From contig JBMHDW010000011.1 of NCBI GenBank assembly GCA_049889175.1, positions 62,001 to 126,000 on the forward strand: a DNA stretch of 64,000 nucleotides, read 5' to 3'. The position numbers were made by a program, and so were the translations under genes. The notes under the pieces are model-generated. The model saw nothing but the letters and a program-made list of their open reading frames with translations. It made no database searches and was not told where the DNA came from. The first letter of the stretch is position 1. The number at the start of each line of letters is the position of its first letter. The DNA is from JBMHDW01 sp049889175 (lineage in GTDB: Bacteria > Pseudomonadota > Gammaproteobacteria > Comchoanobacterales > Comchoanobacteraceae). Below, piece after piece: positions 26,964 to 36,171 of the stretch.

Positions 26964-28039
26964 GGCGCATCCATACACCTCATGGGATCATTGAAACTCC
27001 AGGGTTTGTGCCAGTGGCTACAAATGCAACACTAAAATGTATTTCAAGTGAACAGCTTTCAAGACTTGATGTCGATCTTATTTTTTGTAATACATATCAT
27101 CTGATGTTACAGCCAGGCGTTAAAACCGTTGAACAACTTGGTGGTTTGCACTCATTTATGAATCGATCAAAGCCGATTATCACTGATTCTGGTGGGTTTC
27201 AAGTATTCTCGCTAGCTTATGGATCAGTTGCAAATGAGCTTAAAAGCCAAGGTATGAAATCTCAGTCAGGAACGGTGTTAAAGATTACTGAAGAGGGGGT
27301 TCGGTTTCGATCATATCGTGATGGGGCAGAAGTTTTTTTAACAGCTGAATCGTCTGTCGACGCTCAAAAAAGTTTAGGTGCAGATATTATTATACCATTT
27401 GATGAGCTGCCGCCTTTTCATATGAAAGAATCAGCATTACGAGCATCGTTAGATAGAACGCATCGATGGGAGAAGCGTTCATTGGATCGTCATCTTCATC
27501 ATAGAAATGGTCAAGCAATGTATGCGGTTATTCATGGCGGCTTAAATGATGTTATGAGAAAGGAAAGTGCCACTTATCTAAGCTCGTTGGATTTTGATGG
27601 TTTTGCTATTGGGGGCTCACTAGGGCGTAATTCAGAAGATCTTTACAATGTTTTATCATACTCAATGCCATTTTTGCCCCCAGATTTTCCTAAACACTTA
27701 CTTGGTATTGGCGATGTGCCTAATATTGAAGTTGGCATTCCATTTGGAATAGATACTTTTGATAGTTCCTATCCTACCAAGATTGCAAGGCATGGTGCAG
27801 TGTTAGTAGGAAATAAGGAGCGTTTGAAGCTTAAACACAGTAGGTACTCACAAGATACCCAACCACTTGAACCAGGGTGTGCTTGTAGTACATGTCTTCA
27901 TTACAGTCGAGCTTATTTACATCATTTGCTAAAATCACATGAGCCAGTTGTGATGAGTTTATTATCCATTCATAACATAACATGGATGGTTAATTATTTT
28001 AAACGCATTCGTGAAGCTATATTAAATAATAAGCTTTAA
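26909..28039 (+). CDS. tgt: tRNA-guanine transglycosylase, divergent (possible queuine-using form)
   Basis: 376 residues. It swaps G34 of GUN tRNAs for a 7-deazaguanine base. Core motifs: CNTYHLMLQPG, PIITDSGGFQVFSLA (general Asp), FDSSYPTKIARHG (nucleophile Asp, ~279-296) and the zinc site C-x-C-x2-C with a distal His (CACSTC...SIHN). Substrate-pocket segments differ from E. coli Tgt: FDELPPFH for DECTPYP and FAIGGSLGRN for YAVGGLAVGE. From memory, these are closer to the chlamydial enzyme, which was reported to take queuine. AGGAGA precedes the ATG, which lies inside yhhQ. Confidence 0.93.
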   Translation: MDFTFEILHQSTKSKARVGRIHTPHGIIETPGFVPVATNATLKCISSEQLSRLDVDLIFCNTYHLMLQPGVKTVEQLGGLHSFMNRSKPIITDSGGFQVFSLAYGSVANELKSQGMKSQSGTVLKITEEGVRFRSYRDGAEVFLTAESSVDAQKSLGADIIIPFDELPPFHMKESALRASLDRTHRWEKRSLDRHLHHRNGQAMYAVIHGGLNDVMRKESATYLSSLDFDGFAIGGSLGRNSEDLYNVLSYSMPFLPPDFPKHLLGIGDVPNIEVGIPFGIDTFDSSYPTKIARHGAVLVGNKERLKLKHSRYSQDTQPLEPGCACSTCLHYSRAYLHHLLKSHEPVVMSLLSIHNITWMVNYFKRIREAILNNKL

Positions 28040-28139
28040 TAAAGGCTTAATAGTTTATATTAACCTCGTAATAGCGTTAAGGTATTTTATTTTTATCGGT
28101 TTTGCGTATTATCAACGAATTGAAGGATTTTATTGATAG

Positions 28140-28206
28140 TGATTGAAATTCATTATGCCAGAATATGTAAAAAAACTTGGTTTTGTTGACTCAGCTGATT
28201 GAAATT
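28140..28206 (+). repeat. Direct repeat of an 11-mer upstream of the giant gene
   Basis: TGATTGAAATT occurs at 28140-28150 and again at 28196-28206, 56 bases apart. The second copy lies inside the promoter spacer. It may be a regulator site; no palindrome is seen in it. Confidence 0.5.
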
Positions 28207-28214
28207 AATACAAT
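28186..28214 (+). promoter_or_regulatory. Near-consensus sigma-70 promoter of the 1892-aa gene
   Basis: TTGACT (28186-28191), a spacer of 17 bases, TACAAT (28209-28214). The expected start of transcription, 7 bases on, is the A of the ATG at 28221. There is no ribosome binding site between them, so the transcript may be leaderless. Confidence 0.65.
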
Positions 28215-28220
28215 GTCCTG

Positions 28221-31200
28221 ATGAGAAAAAGACAAGATTTTTATAATCCTTACTTTAGCGAGATCATCAGTAATATAAGTGTGCATTGCATGAGCATATT
28301 AGGCTTCTGTTTGGCTATGCTTGTATTGAAGGGAATCGCCTTATTAAATATCGGTTTTTATGTTATTCTGGCTTTATTTATAGCATTAACTGTGTTACTC
28401 AGCAAGAGCACTTCAGGGAAAGGCCGAGCTTTCTTTATGGTCAGTATCTGGATTTTAAGTCTTGTTTTCTCTGTGGAATCTTTTATTAATGCAAATGTCC
28501 ATTTCCATTTTATTTTTGGTGGGATTCTTGCAATGTCTGTGAGTATCAGCAAAAGAGATGGTTCAATTCTAGCCCCGATTTTATATGCTACCGGGATCGA
28601 CATCATTGGAAAAACAATGGAAGTATGTACTGAAACTTTCTTTGGCAGTTCTATTTTTTTTGGAAAAGGAATCTCAGTATTTATTATTTCAGCTATCGTT
28701 AGTTTTGCATATGAGTTTTTTAAGAGAGAAAAAGTTTTGGTTTTCCCCATATTGAAAGAACATGCTTTATTATTTGGCAAAAAAAATGATAATGACCAAC
28801 TCCAATTTAGTCCTCAAGAAATAAAAAATGCTCGTCATATTTTTGACGGCCATACTGTTTACGCTTTTTGTCTTCAAGAACGGAAAACTTCTTTATTTAA
28901 AAAACTATTCAGTGCAACATCAACTGATTTAGATGATGTTAACAAAGTAAGGCAGCAATACGAAAAATATTATTTTATTTTTGAACCTACTGAGCTTCCA
29001 TTTGATTTTGTTTTAAAGCAATTATCAATCAATATGTCGCCTAAGAGTCGTTTTTTGCATCATTATATATCTGGGATTATTTCCCCCCACTATTTACGAG
29101 AATCTATCTCTTCAAACATTCTATCAGAATATGGTAAATATTATTTAAGTGATAAATTTTATGTCTGGTTATCAGCATATACCAAGAAACCCATTTTTTC
29201 TGCAAATGATTTCAGTCCTAATATTTCCAAAGAGGCATTAAAAATTTTACCAAATGATCGAATTAATTTAGGGTATAGGACTGATAATCACTTTTTGAGT
29301 GATAATTACATAAAATTGATTCAAAAATGGATCAGCAAGTTAGCTACACTGAGTCTTATAATGTTGTCTTTTGGGGTTTCTAGGGTTAACGGAATGGGAG
29401 AAATATATATTCTTCCATCTCATATGATACCATTCAGTGTTATTGAGACTTTACTATTTTTAGCTTGTGTCAATCTAATACTAGGTTTTTGGTTTAAAAG
29501 GGATAAAAAAATAACACACCTGAGCATATTGTCAGTAAGTGTTTTTTTGTGTTTCTTAAGTTTTCAAAATTGGACAGGTTTTGTTGTGCTTCCCTCAATA
29601 TACATTGTCATTATGTTTATTATAGAAATTTATCGAAGTAAACCCAGTAAAGAGGCCTGCCCAGCTTTGAATGAGCTATTATTAAATGATATTCATTTGT
29701 CTTCTGAGATCAATCATTATCGTGATCTTGCTCACAAACTCGTGCAAGAGAATCATGATAATATTTTAAAACAGGGGCATACAGTATCTGCTTTTGTTAT
29801 TAAGGAAAATAGACATGGTCATTGGCACCAGGTTTTAGGACAGGAAAATACACCAACAAATAAAGAATTGGTAAAACTAAAGAAGTATTATCAAGAATAT
29901 GGAGCAATATGGAGTCATGATTTTAACCAATGGCTTGATTTTGAGGATGTATTATTGGTTGTGTCTCGTTATTCAAAACATCGAGAGGCGGTTTTAAATT
30001 ATCTTGATTCACAAAATTTTAAATTTAATCAACGACATGATAGATGTTATATGCGTTTGATCAGTTGGAGTCAATTTTATTTTGCCACGTTTAAAAATAA
30101 TTCTTTAGATAAAATGAGTCTATATATTGGTAAGCAGCTAAGTTGCATAGTTGAACATTCTAAAGAACATTTTATAGAATCTTATGATTACACACACCAG
30201 AGTGAGAGTTTAGGGTGTAAACTTGGTGCATACTTAAGTTGCCTTCTTCCATTAAATGTGACTCATAAAGAACCCTTTGAGTATAAATTAGAGTTATTTG
30301 CCCAATATTTTTGTGATGATAATAGTGCTATGGCTGATTATATCACTAATTTATGTAAGCAATTCAAAAATAAAGATTGTTTCTTTGATGATCAGTTTCG
30401 CTATAATCATTATCCATGGTCAATACCACTAACAAAATATCAAGTAATGTTTCTCTTAGCACCAGTAGTTCACTTGAATGATCAAAGTGCCTACATGGAT
30501 GAACTCAAGAACAACCTTAAACTTTGTGATGTTCTTCAAATCAAGAGATTAAATTTTAAAGCCTATCAGCAATCTATGTTATGGGTTTTACGCTACGAAG
30601 GATTCTCTTACGAGGTATATGATCCAGAGGTATTGATAGGTCATCATCCTACTAAACTTTTTGGAGATTCTTTTTCTACTAATTATGTTCACTTAAATAA
30701 ACTAAATAATAGGTTCAAAGGGAGAAAATTTCAGAATAATTGGACTATTGATCAAGTGATTTTCTACTTTATGAATAATAACATTAATCAGATTGAAAGT
30801 TATACTCATTTGATTATAAAGCTTGAGCTAGATAATGTATCTGAAGGGTTTTTAAAGTGGTATAAAACTAGGGATATTAATGCTGGGTTAGATCATTGTC
30901 TATTGAGTAATATCAATGTTCATGTTCAATTACATGATGAATACCAGTTAGAAAAGTATATTTTTACAGAGCAGGTTTGTTTTAGAAAAGAAAGTCTAAA
31001 TAAGTTTCGTTTAGATTTTATTTTAAGAGTTGTATTGCCTCAACGTGAAGCCTCTGAAGTTCAAAGTTGGTTGCTAGAAAATGTACAATCATTAAGTATC
31101 TATGAGCTAATGTTAGCTCGTAATCTTATATTAAGATTTCCCGAAATTATTCATGATCTAAGCGCTAAAAGTTGCTTCTTCCATGCAAAATATTTTGTCC

Positions 31201-33899
31201 AAGATGCAAGAGAAGGTCACTCGCTACTATCGTTCCAATTTTACTGGGATAATATAGATCTTGGTATGATTAATAACTATTATTTTGAAAATGATATTTC
31301 TCTTGGTCTATTATCACTTATGTGCATGCCTTATGTGACTTCTGATGTCTATCAATTTTTATTAGAGCATGTATTCCTAGTTGATGGTTTTGTTACATTT
31401 CAAAGTGATAAAAAGTCTTGTTCAATAGCGCTTGGATCAATTCATCATTATGATTTACTCGTATTGGGGCGATTTTTGCATAATGATAGTACTTTTTTAC
31501 AAATACAGTTAACTTTCTCATCATCTGAAGCTGAACAATTTAGATTTTTTGTGCTGAATTTCCTTCAAAGTCCAACATTTGATGTAATGGGAGAGCAATT
31601 ATATGATAGGGATATTGAGTTTCCCCGATTTCATTTTGTTGAAGATTCCTCAGCAGCTTTTAATGAGGTGCATCAATACTATTACGCATTAAAAGAGTAC
31701 GCACTTAATACTTACAATAAGAGCTATAAAGCATGCATCATTGATAAAATTATTAAAATGACTAATGAGTATGATTCTTTTACAGTGCAAGATTTTAATA
31801 AAATAAGTGAATATGATAGAGATTGTATACTATCTTCTTTAAGAGAATATATTGATAAGACTTATCAAAAAAATTTAAAGCAGTATCAACAGGCAATAAA
31901 GCACTTCGATAAACTGGTTGCACTAGACTCTGTTACGAAGGGAGAATCTATTGCACTGTCTGCTTTATTACTAATCATTACTAAATCTGAGTTGAACGGA
32001 AGTAACAATAATTTTGGCTTAATCACAGATCCTTGGATTTCGTCTGCTGCCTACAAGAAGGGTGATAGATACTACGAAACATATGATGGTATTTCGTGCC
32101 CAATAGGTATTGAAGAAAGAGTTGCAATAGCTGTCGCTCATGATGTTTTTGAGGACTTATCATTTTTGTCGGCCATTAATCAAGTTTACTCTGGTGGCAT
32201 TATCAAATCCCTTTTGAAAAAAATATTTCATCTATTCTTATTTCAATATAAGATGAACGATTTTCTTTTGATTAATGATCCTACTATTTATAAGACCTTT
32301 ATCATATTTTTTGATGCGACACTGATTAAGTATAAAAAGACTAAACCACTTTACTATTATAGAGCGCACAGACTATTTGAGTCTTATTTTACACCGAGGG
32401 CATTAGAAGTATGTTTTCAATCTTTAGACGTTCAAAATAATACAGGCTTGTTGTATTCTATATCTGACCCAGAAAAAGATCTTAAAGACTACATTACTAG
32501 CATTGACTGTGAGCCTATGGTAAATCATCATAATTATGAAAAATTTACCAATGTCTTTCAATATGATACATGTGAACTAGCATTAACAAAGGCCCTGTAT
32601 GAGCACCGACCTATTGCACTTATTAGACTTCTTAATGAACAGTCACGCAAAATTAATTTAAATTATCTTATTCAACGTTTTGTTGAGTATAAAATGGAAA
32701 AAGCATTGTGGTTTACTATTTTAAATGTTGAAAAAAAGTTTTTCAATGACTTAAGTTTTGACTTAAAACAAGAAATAGTATCAATAAATCCGTTATTATC
32801 AAAATATGTCTCTACTGGCTTCGGTAACACTGTTTTATCTCAATCATTGCATTTAATGTTAGCGCCACCTGAGCGATCACAAAAAGCTTATCAGGCATCA
32901 ATCGATGCTGATCAAATAAGTGCATCTGTTTATTTGCTGAGATCGTGTGGTGATCTTAGATCATATGGTAATATTAAAATATTTTTTGATCTTTTGAACC
33001 GCTCTGAAAATATCATTTATACAAGTCGGCTTACATTTTTGGCATTCTTATTTAATCAATTAGATAAAACAGGTCAAATTAATTTATACAATGAGCTAAC
33101 AAACAATATAAGTACAATAGAGCAGATAAAAAAGTTAGACCAATTATTAATAAAGCTTAATATCCCAAGCACAACATCTTCTATAAGATATTCTTTTATT
33201 AAACTTTTAAGAACAAACTTATATGTTAATACATCATTAGATAATGCTTTAGCGGGTTATAAAAAAAACATAAATATCTTAATTCGTATTCATATTGATC
33301 GTCTCAGTTGTTTGCAGTGTTATACACCAATATTATTTGATGACTTGAGGAATACATCTATAACTATTAATTCCATGACAGGTCAATCAAAATCATTATT
33401 TTTTTATTATAAAAGAATATTATTGAGTAATGCAATTAAGTCACATTTCGAAGATAATCTCACACAGTTTTTTGACTCAGAGTCTTTTAAAGATGCTGTT
33501 AATCACTTCATTGAAAATGTAAAGAAATTCAGGGGTAGAGATCAACAACATCCATTAGATGACAACCCATTTGTACGTGATTTTTTCCAACTTATGGTTG
33601 AGATACATGAAAATGATAAGAAAGATGGTAAAATGGCTTTTAACTATTTTAAAAATGCTCCGCAAGCACGTCAACTGGTGATGTCTTTAAAGTCTTGTTG
33701 TTCTGACTGTTCATGGCTTGATTCAATTATTTCAGCATTGCCAGAAACTTCTTTTGAAATCTTTAAAAGGGTAGGTAAAGAGTTTGGTAAAGCTTTCGTT
33801 TCTACGATTGGTTTAGGTAGATTTTTTAAGAGAGCTGACGAGCAGAATCCTGAAGGTAATCAATCCAATGATGGATTAGGACTTAGATCCGGGTTCTAG
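28221..33899 (+). CDS. Giant membrane-anchored protein of unknown function (1892 aa)
   Basis: Not recognised. Residues ~20-170 hold four to five hydrophobic helices, then a soluble part with GHTVYAF at 210; residues ~375-480 hold another four helices and then GHTVSAF at 519. In each copy GHTVxAF is followed ~45 residues later by Y-x-x-Y and a hydrophobic FxxVL stretch, so the first ~600 residues look like two tandem copies of one module. From ~620 to the end the protein is soluble, helical and rich in Asn, Lys, Tyr and Phe, without a motif I know. The C-terminal tail is glycine/Asn-rich (GLGRFFKRADEQ...SNDGLGLRSGF). It may be an effector, or envelope or host-interaction protein; this is inference. 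It is flanked by tgt and comEC. Confidence 0.88.
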   Translation: MRKRQDFYNPYFSEIISNISVHCMSILGFCLAMLVLKGIALLNIGFYVILALFIALTVLLSKSTSGKGRAFFMVSIWILSLVFSVESFINANVHFHFIFGGILAMSVSISKRDGSILAPILYATGIDIIGKTMEVCTETFFGSSIFFGKGISVFIISAIVSFAYEFFKREKVLVFPILKEHALLFGKKNDNDQLQFSPQEIKNARHIFDGHTVYAFCLQERKTSLFKKLFSATSTDLDDVNKVRQQYEKYYFIFEPTELPFDFVLKQLSINMSPKSRFLHHYISGIISPHYLRESISSNILSEYGKYYLSDKFYVWLSAYTKKPIFSANDFSPNISKEALKILPNDRINLGYRTDNHFLSDNYIKLIQKWISKLATLSLIMLSFGVSRVNGMGEIYILPSHMIPFSVIETLLFLACVNLILGFWFKRDKKITHLSILSVSVFLCFLSFQNWTGFVVLPSIYIVIMFIIEIYRSKPSKEACPALNELLLNDIHLSSEINHYRDLAHKLVQENHDNILKQGHTVSAFVIKENRHGHWHQVLGQENTPTNKELVKLKKYYQEYGAIWSHDFNQWLDFEDVLLVVSRYSKHREAVLNYLDSQNFKFNQRHDRCYMRLISWSQFYFATFKNNSLDKMSLYIGKQLSCIVEHSKEHFIESYDYTHQSESLGCKLGAYLSCLLPLNVTHKEPFEYKLELFAQYFCDDNSAMADYITNLCKQFKNKDCFFDDQFRYNHYPWSIPLTKYQVMFLLAPVVHLNDQSAYMDELKNNLKLCDVLQIKRLNFKAYQQSMLWVLRYEGFSYEVYDPEVLIGHHPTKLFGDSFSTNYVHLNKLNNRFKGRKFQNNWTIDQVIFYFMNNNINQIESYTHLIIKLELDNVSEGFLKWYKTRDINAGLDHCLLSNINVHVQLHDEYQLEKYIFTEQVCFRKESLNKFRLDFILRVVLPQREASEVQSWLLENVQSLSIYELMLARNLILRFPEIIHDLSAKSCFFHAKYFVQDAREGHSLLSFQFYWDNIDLGMINNYYFENDISLGLLSLMCMPYVTSDVYQFLLEHVFLVDGFVTFQSDKKSCSIALGSIHHYDLLVLGRFLHNDSTFLQIQLTFSSSEAEQFRFFVLNFLQSPTFDVMGEQLYDRDIEFPRFHFVEDSSAAFNEVHQYYYALKEYALNTYNKSYKACIIDKIIKMTNEYDSFTVQDFNKISEYDRDCILSSLREYIDKTYQKNLKQYQQAIKHFDKLVALDSVTKGESIALSALLLIITKSELNGSNNNFGLITDPWISSAAYKKGDRYYETYDGISCPIGIEERVAIAVAHDVFEDLSFLSAINQVYSGGIIKSLLKKIFHLFLFQYKMNDFLLINDPTIYKTFIIFFDATLIKYKKTKPLYYYRAHRLFESYFTPRALEVCFQSLDVQNNTGLLYSISDPEKDLKDYITSIDCEPMVNHHNYEKFTNVFQYDTCELALTKALYEHRPIALIRLLNEQSRKINLNYLIQRFVEYKMEKALWFTILNVEKKFFNDLSFDLKQEIVSINPLLSKYVSTGFGNTVLSQSLHLMLAPPERSQKAYQASIDADQISASVYLLRSCGDLRSYGNIKIFFDLLNRSENIIYTSRLTFLAFLFNQLDKTGQINLYNELTNNISTIEQIKKLDQLLIKLNIPSTTSSIRYSFIKLLRTNLYVNTSLDNALAGYKKNINILIRIHIDRLSCLQCYTPILFDDLRNTSITINSMTGQSKSLFFYYKRILLSNAIKSHFEDNLTQFFDSESFKDAVNHFIENVKKFRGRDQQHPLDDNPFVRDFFQLMVEIHENDKKDGKMAFNYFKNAPQARQLVMSLKSCCSDCSWLDSIISALPETSFEIFKRVGKEFGKAFVSTIGLGRFFKRADEQNPEGNQSNDGLGLRSGF

Positions 33900-34052
33900 T
33901 TTGGTTTTATAGGGTGGGTGTGGAATATGTGATGGGTGATTGTCAGAATTCCATGGGGTCTTGTTGTTTGATTTTCCTTTATTTATCCTGGTTTTTAAGA
34001 GTTCTTTGGATTTTCTGTATTGTTTCTGAGCTTGCTTGAGGTTTATCGGCAT
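33876..34052 (-). CDS. Small basic protein of unknown function (58 aa)
   Basis: A short frame starting MPINLKQAQKQYRKSKELL, Lys/Arg-rich and without hydrophobic segments. It is supported by a clear AGGAG (34062-34058) five bases before ATG at 34052. An in-frame ATG 30 bases further upstream lacks such a site. It converges with the giant gene and overlaps its end by 24 bases. It could bind nucleic acid given its charge; not recognised. Confidence 0.5.
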   Translation of the reverse strand: MPINLKQAQKQYRKSKELLKTRINKGKSNNKTPWNSDNHPSHIPHPPYKTKLEPGSKS

Positions 34053-34104
34053 TCTATCTCCTATGTGATTATTATAAGCCAATGGGTTAAATAGTAAATA
34101 TTAA

Positions 34105-36171
34105 ATGATTGAAAAAACCTGTCTGGTGTTCTGGTTGTTTGTTGGTTATGTTGCTCCGATGTGGCAATGTTCAACAATGTTTATTTTGGGTATGATTTGG
34201 TTTTTGCCAGGTGTTGCTTCTTACCCATTTTTAATATTAATCACTGTGGGTACCATATGGTTTGGACGCACTCAGTATCAGGCATTAATTAAGTCACTTA
34301 TTTTAGGAATATTATGTATTCATATCCATGGTATCTGTATTGGTATTGTTTCAAAGGTGTTGAATAAATTCCAGCAAGGTGTGGTGTTTGTACCCGAAGT
34401 TAATCGAGTTTCATTATTGGCATTACCTTGGTCGGTAGAGGCTAAGAGCTCTCACTTTAAGAAGAGACATATTTGTTATATTTCATGGCAACATTTTCAA
34501 CCTTACTCTTTAAATAATAAAGTACCATTACACGTTATTCAGCATGTTTCAGGTTCATTAGGTAGATTTAATAAGGTAAAGGTGAAACATTGCTGGGACC
34601 CTTGGCGCTCAATGAGGCACTCTATAGAGCATTTAATATCCTCATTTGAATATGCACCGCTAATGCAAGCACTATGGTTAGGTGACATCTCTGATTTAGA
34701 CCAAGTTACATATGATCGATTTTTAAGAAGTGGTTTGTTACCAACATTGGTGATATCAGGAGCACACTTGGGTCTTTTGGCTTCATGGTTACGTAGATTC
34801 TTGCAATGGGCTCTTCAGTATTTAAGGAGACAATATTTAATACAAGACATTATTATTTCACTGATAACATTTGTTTACATATCAATGATTGGTTTTGGTA
34901 TGGCATCTTATCGCGCATGGAGTATGATTGTATGTTACCCAATTATGAGGCTATTAGATCGTCCGCTAACCACTGAGGGTGTTTTTCATTGGAGTATGAG
35001 AATTTCGCTGGGATTTCAGCCACATTTAATGTTTGAAAAAGGCTTTGTGGTTTCTGCAATGTTTGTAGCAATGCTGATTCATTTTAGGTCAATCTTGCAA
35101 CACCCAATATTCAAAGATTGGGTGTTTTGGTTAATTAGTTTGCCTCTTCAAATAGGTTATTTTGAACAAGTTTTAGGTGTAGGTTGTTTATTTAGCGTTG
35201 TACTTTCAGGTGTTATTATGCTGTGTTATTCATTGATTAGCTTGATGATAATTGTATATTGGGTTATTCCAGGAAATGTATATTGGTATGTTGGTATGAT
35301 TATAGATATTCTGTTGGGTTTTATTTTAAAGATATTGGAAGATGGTAGTTATTTACTGGGTTCAATGTCAGTTAGTATTTCGTTAGAATGGACATGGCTA
35401 ATCATTTGGTTTCAATATTGTTGTTTTCATTCGTTAGCTGAAATATTGACCTGCATTATTGTGATGATCTTTTATGTATTATACCGCTATGCTGTTGTCT
35501 TACCTGTAGGTTGCATGAAATGGCAAGTCTATGATGTGGGTCATGGTCTTAATGTAATTATTGAGACTGCAAATCATGTCATGATGTTTGATACAGGGGG
35601 ACGATATTACCAAAAAGAACTAAGTGCTACTTGGTATGTAAAACAACATCATGTTGATCTATTGCTTATTAGTCATGCGGACGAAGATCATCGTGGCAAT
35701 ATTAATGTAGTAAAAAAATTATTTAAGTCTACAATAGTACATAATGGTCAACTTAATACCGGGCATACCATCCATCAAGGTAATTGGTGGTTGTGGGATG
35801 GTGTGCTCTTTGAGGTGATGTATTCATCAAGTGATAACAGCAGTAGTAATGATCGTTCGTTGGTGTTGAGGGTGACTGATGATAAACAGCAGCTATGGCT
35901 TATGGGGGACGTAAGTCAAAAGGTTGAGCGATTGCTTGCTCAAAATGTGGTCCATTCGAAGGGCTACAGAACGAATTTAGTTGTTTCGCATCATGGCAGT
36001 GCTACAAGTAGTGATCCGGAGTGGTTAGCAAAAATCAAACCTCAAGTCAGCATTATATCCTCAGGTGTAAAATACAATTTACCAAATAAACATGTCGTAA
36101 CAAGATTATCCAAATGGGGTAAAGTCCATATAACAAAGGTTAATGGCATGTATGATTCAGATGAATACTAG
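34105..36171 (+). CDS. comEC: ComEC/Rec2-family DNA uptake channel
   Basis: A 688-residue inner-membrane protein that carries single-stranded DNA across the membrane in natural transformation. N-terminal helices, an OB-like DUF4131 region (~80-165), the competence domain with ~8 helices (~190-460; SGLLPTLVISGAHLGLLA is its signature, compare LxxxGLxHLLAISGLH) and a C-terminal metallo-beta-lactamase domain (from ~475: QVYDVGHGLNVIIET, SHADEDHRGN at ~523, VVSHHGS). The metal ligands of the domain are mostly present. Length is slightly under the usual ~750. It overlaps the convergent 241-aa gene by four bases. Confidence 0.92.
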   Translation: MIEKTCLVFWLFVGYVAPMWQCSTMFILGMIWFLPGVASYPFLILITVGTIWFGRTQYQALIKSLILGILCIHIHGICIGIVSKVLNKFQQGVVFVPEVNRVSLLALPWSVEAKSSHFKKRHICYISWQHFQPYSLNNKVPLHVIQHVSGSLGRFNKVKVKHCWDPWRSMRHSIEHLISSFEYAPLMQALWLGDISDLDQVTYDRFLRSGLLPTLVISGAHLGLLASWLRRFLQWALQYLRRQYLIQDIIISLITFVYISMIGFGMASYRAWSMIVCYPIMRLLDRPLTTEGVFHWSMRISLGFQPHLMFEKGFVVSAMFVAMLIHFRSILQHPIFKDWVFWLISLPLQIGYFEQVLGVGCLFSVVLSGVIMLCYSLISLMIIVYWVIPGNVYWYVGMIIDILLGFILKILEDGSYLLGSMSVSISLEWTWLIIWFQYCCFHSLAEILTCIIVMIFYVLYRYAVVLPVGCMKWQVYDVGHGLNVIIETANHVMMFDTGGRYYQKELSATWYVKQHHVDLLLISHADEDHRGNINVVKKLFKSTIVHNGQLNTGHTIHQGNWWLWDGVLFEVMYSSSDNSSSNDRSLVLRVTDDKQQLWLMGDVSQKVERLLAQNVVHSKGYRTNLVVSHHGSATSSDPEWLAKIKPQVSIISSGVKYNLPNKHVVTRLSKWGKVHITKVNGMYDSDEY

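Noticed and set aside
28046..28054. CTTAATAGT as a PmrA half-site upstream of the giant gene
   Set aside because: No second half-site at the right distance; lies 170 bases from the start.
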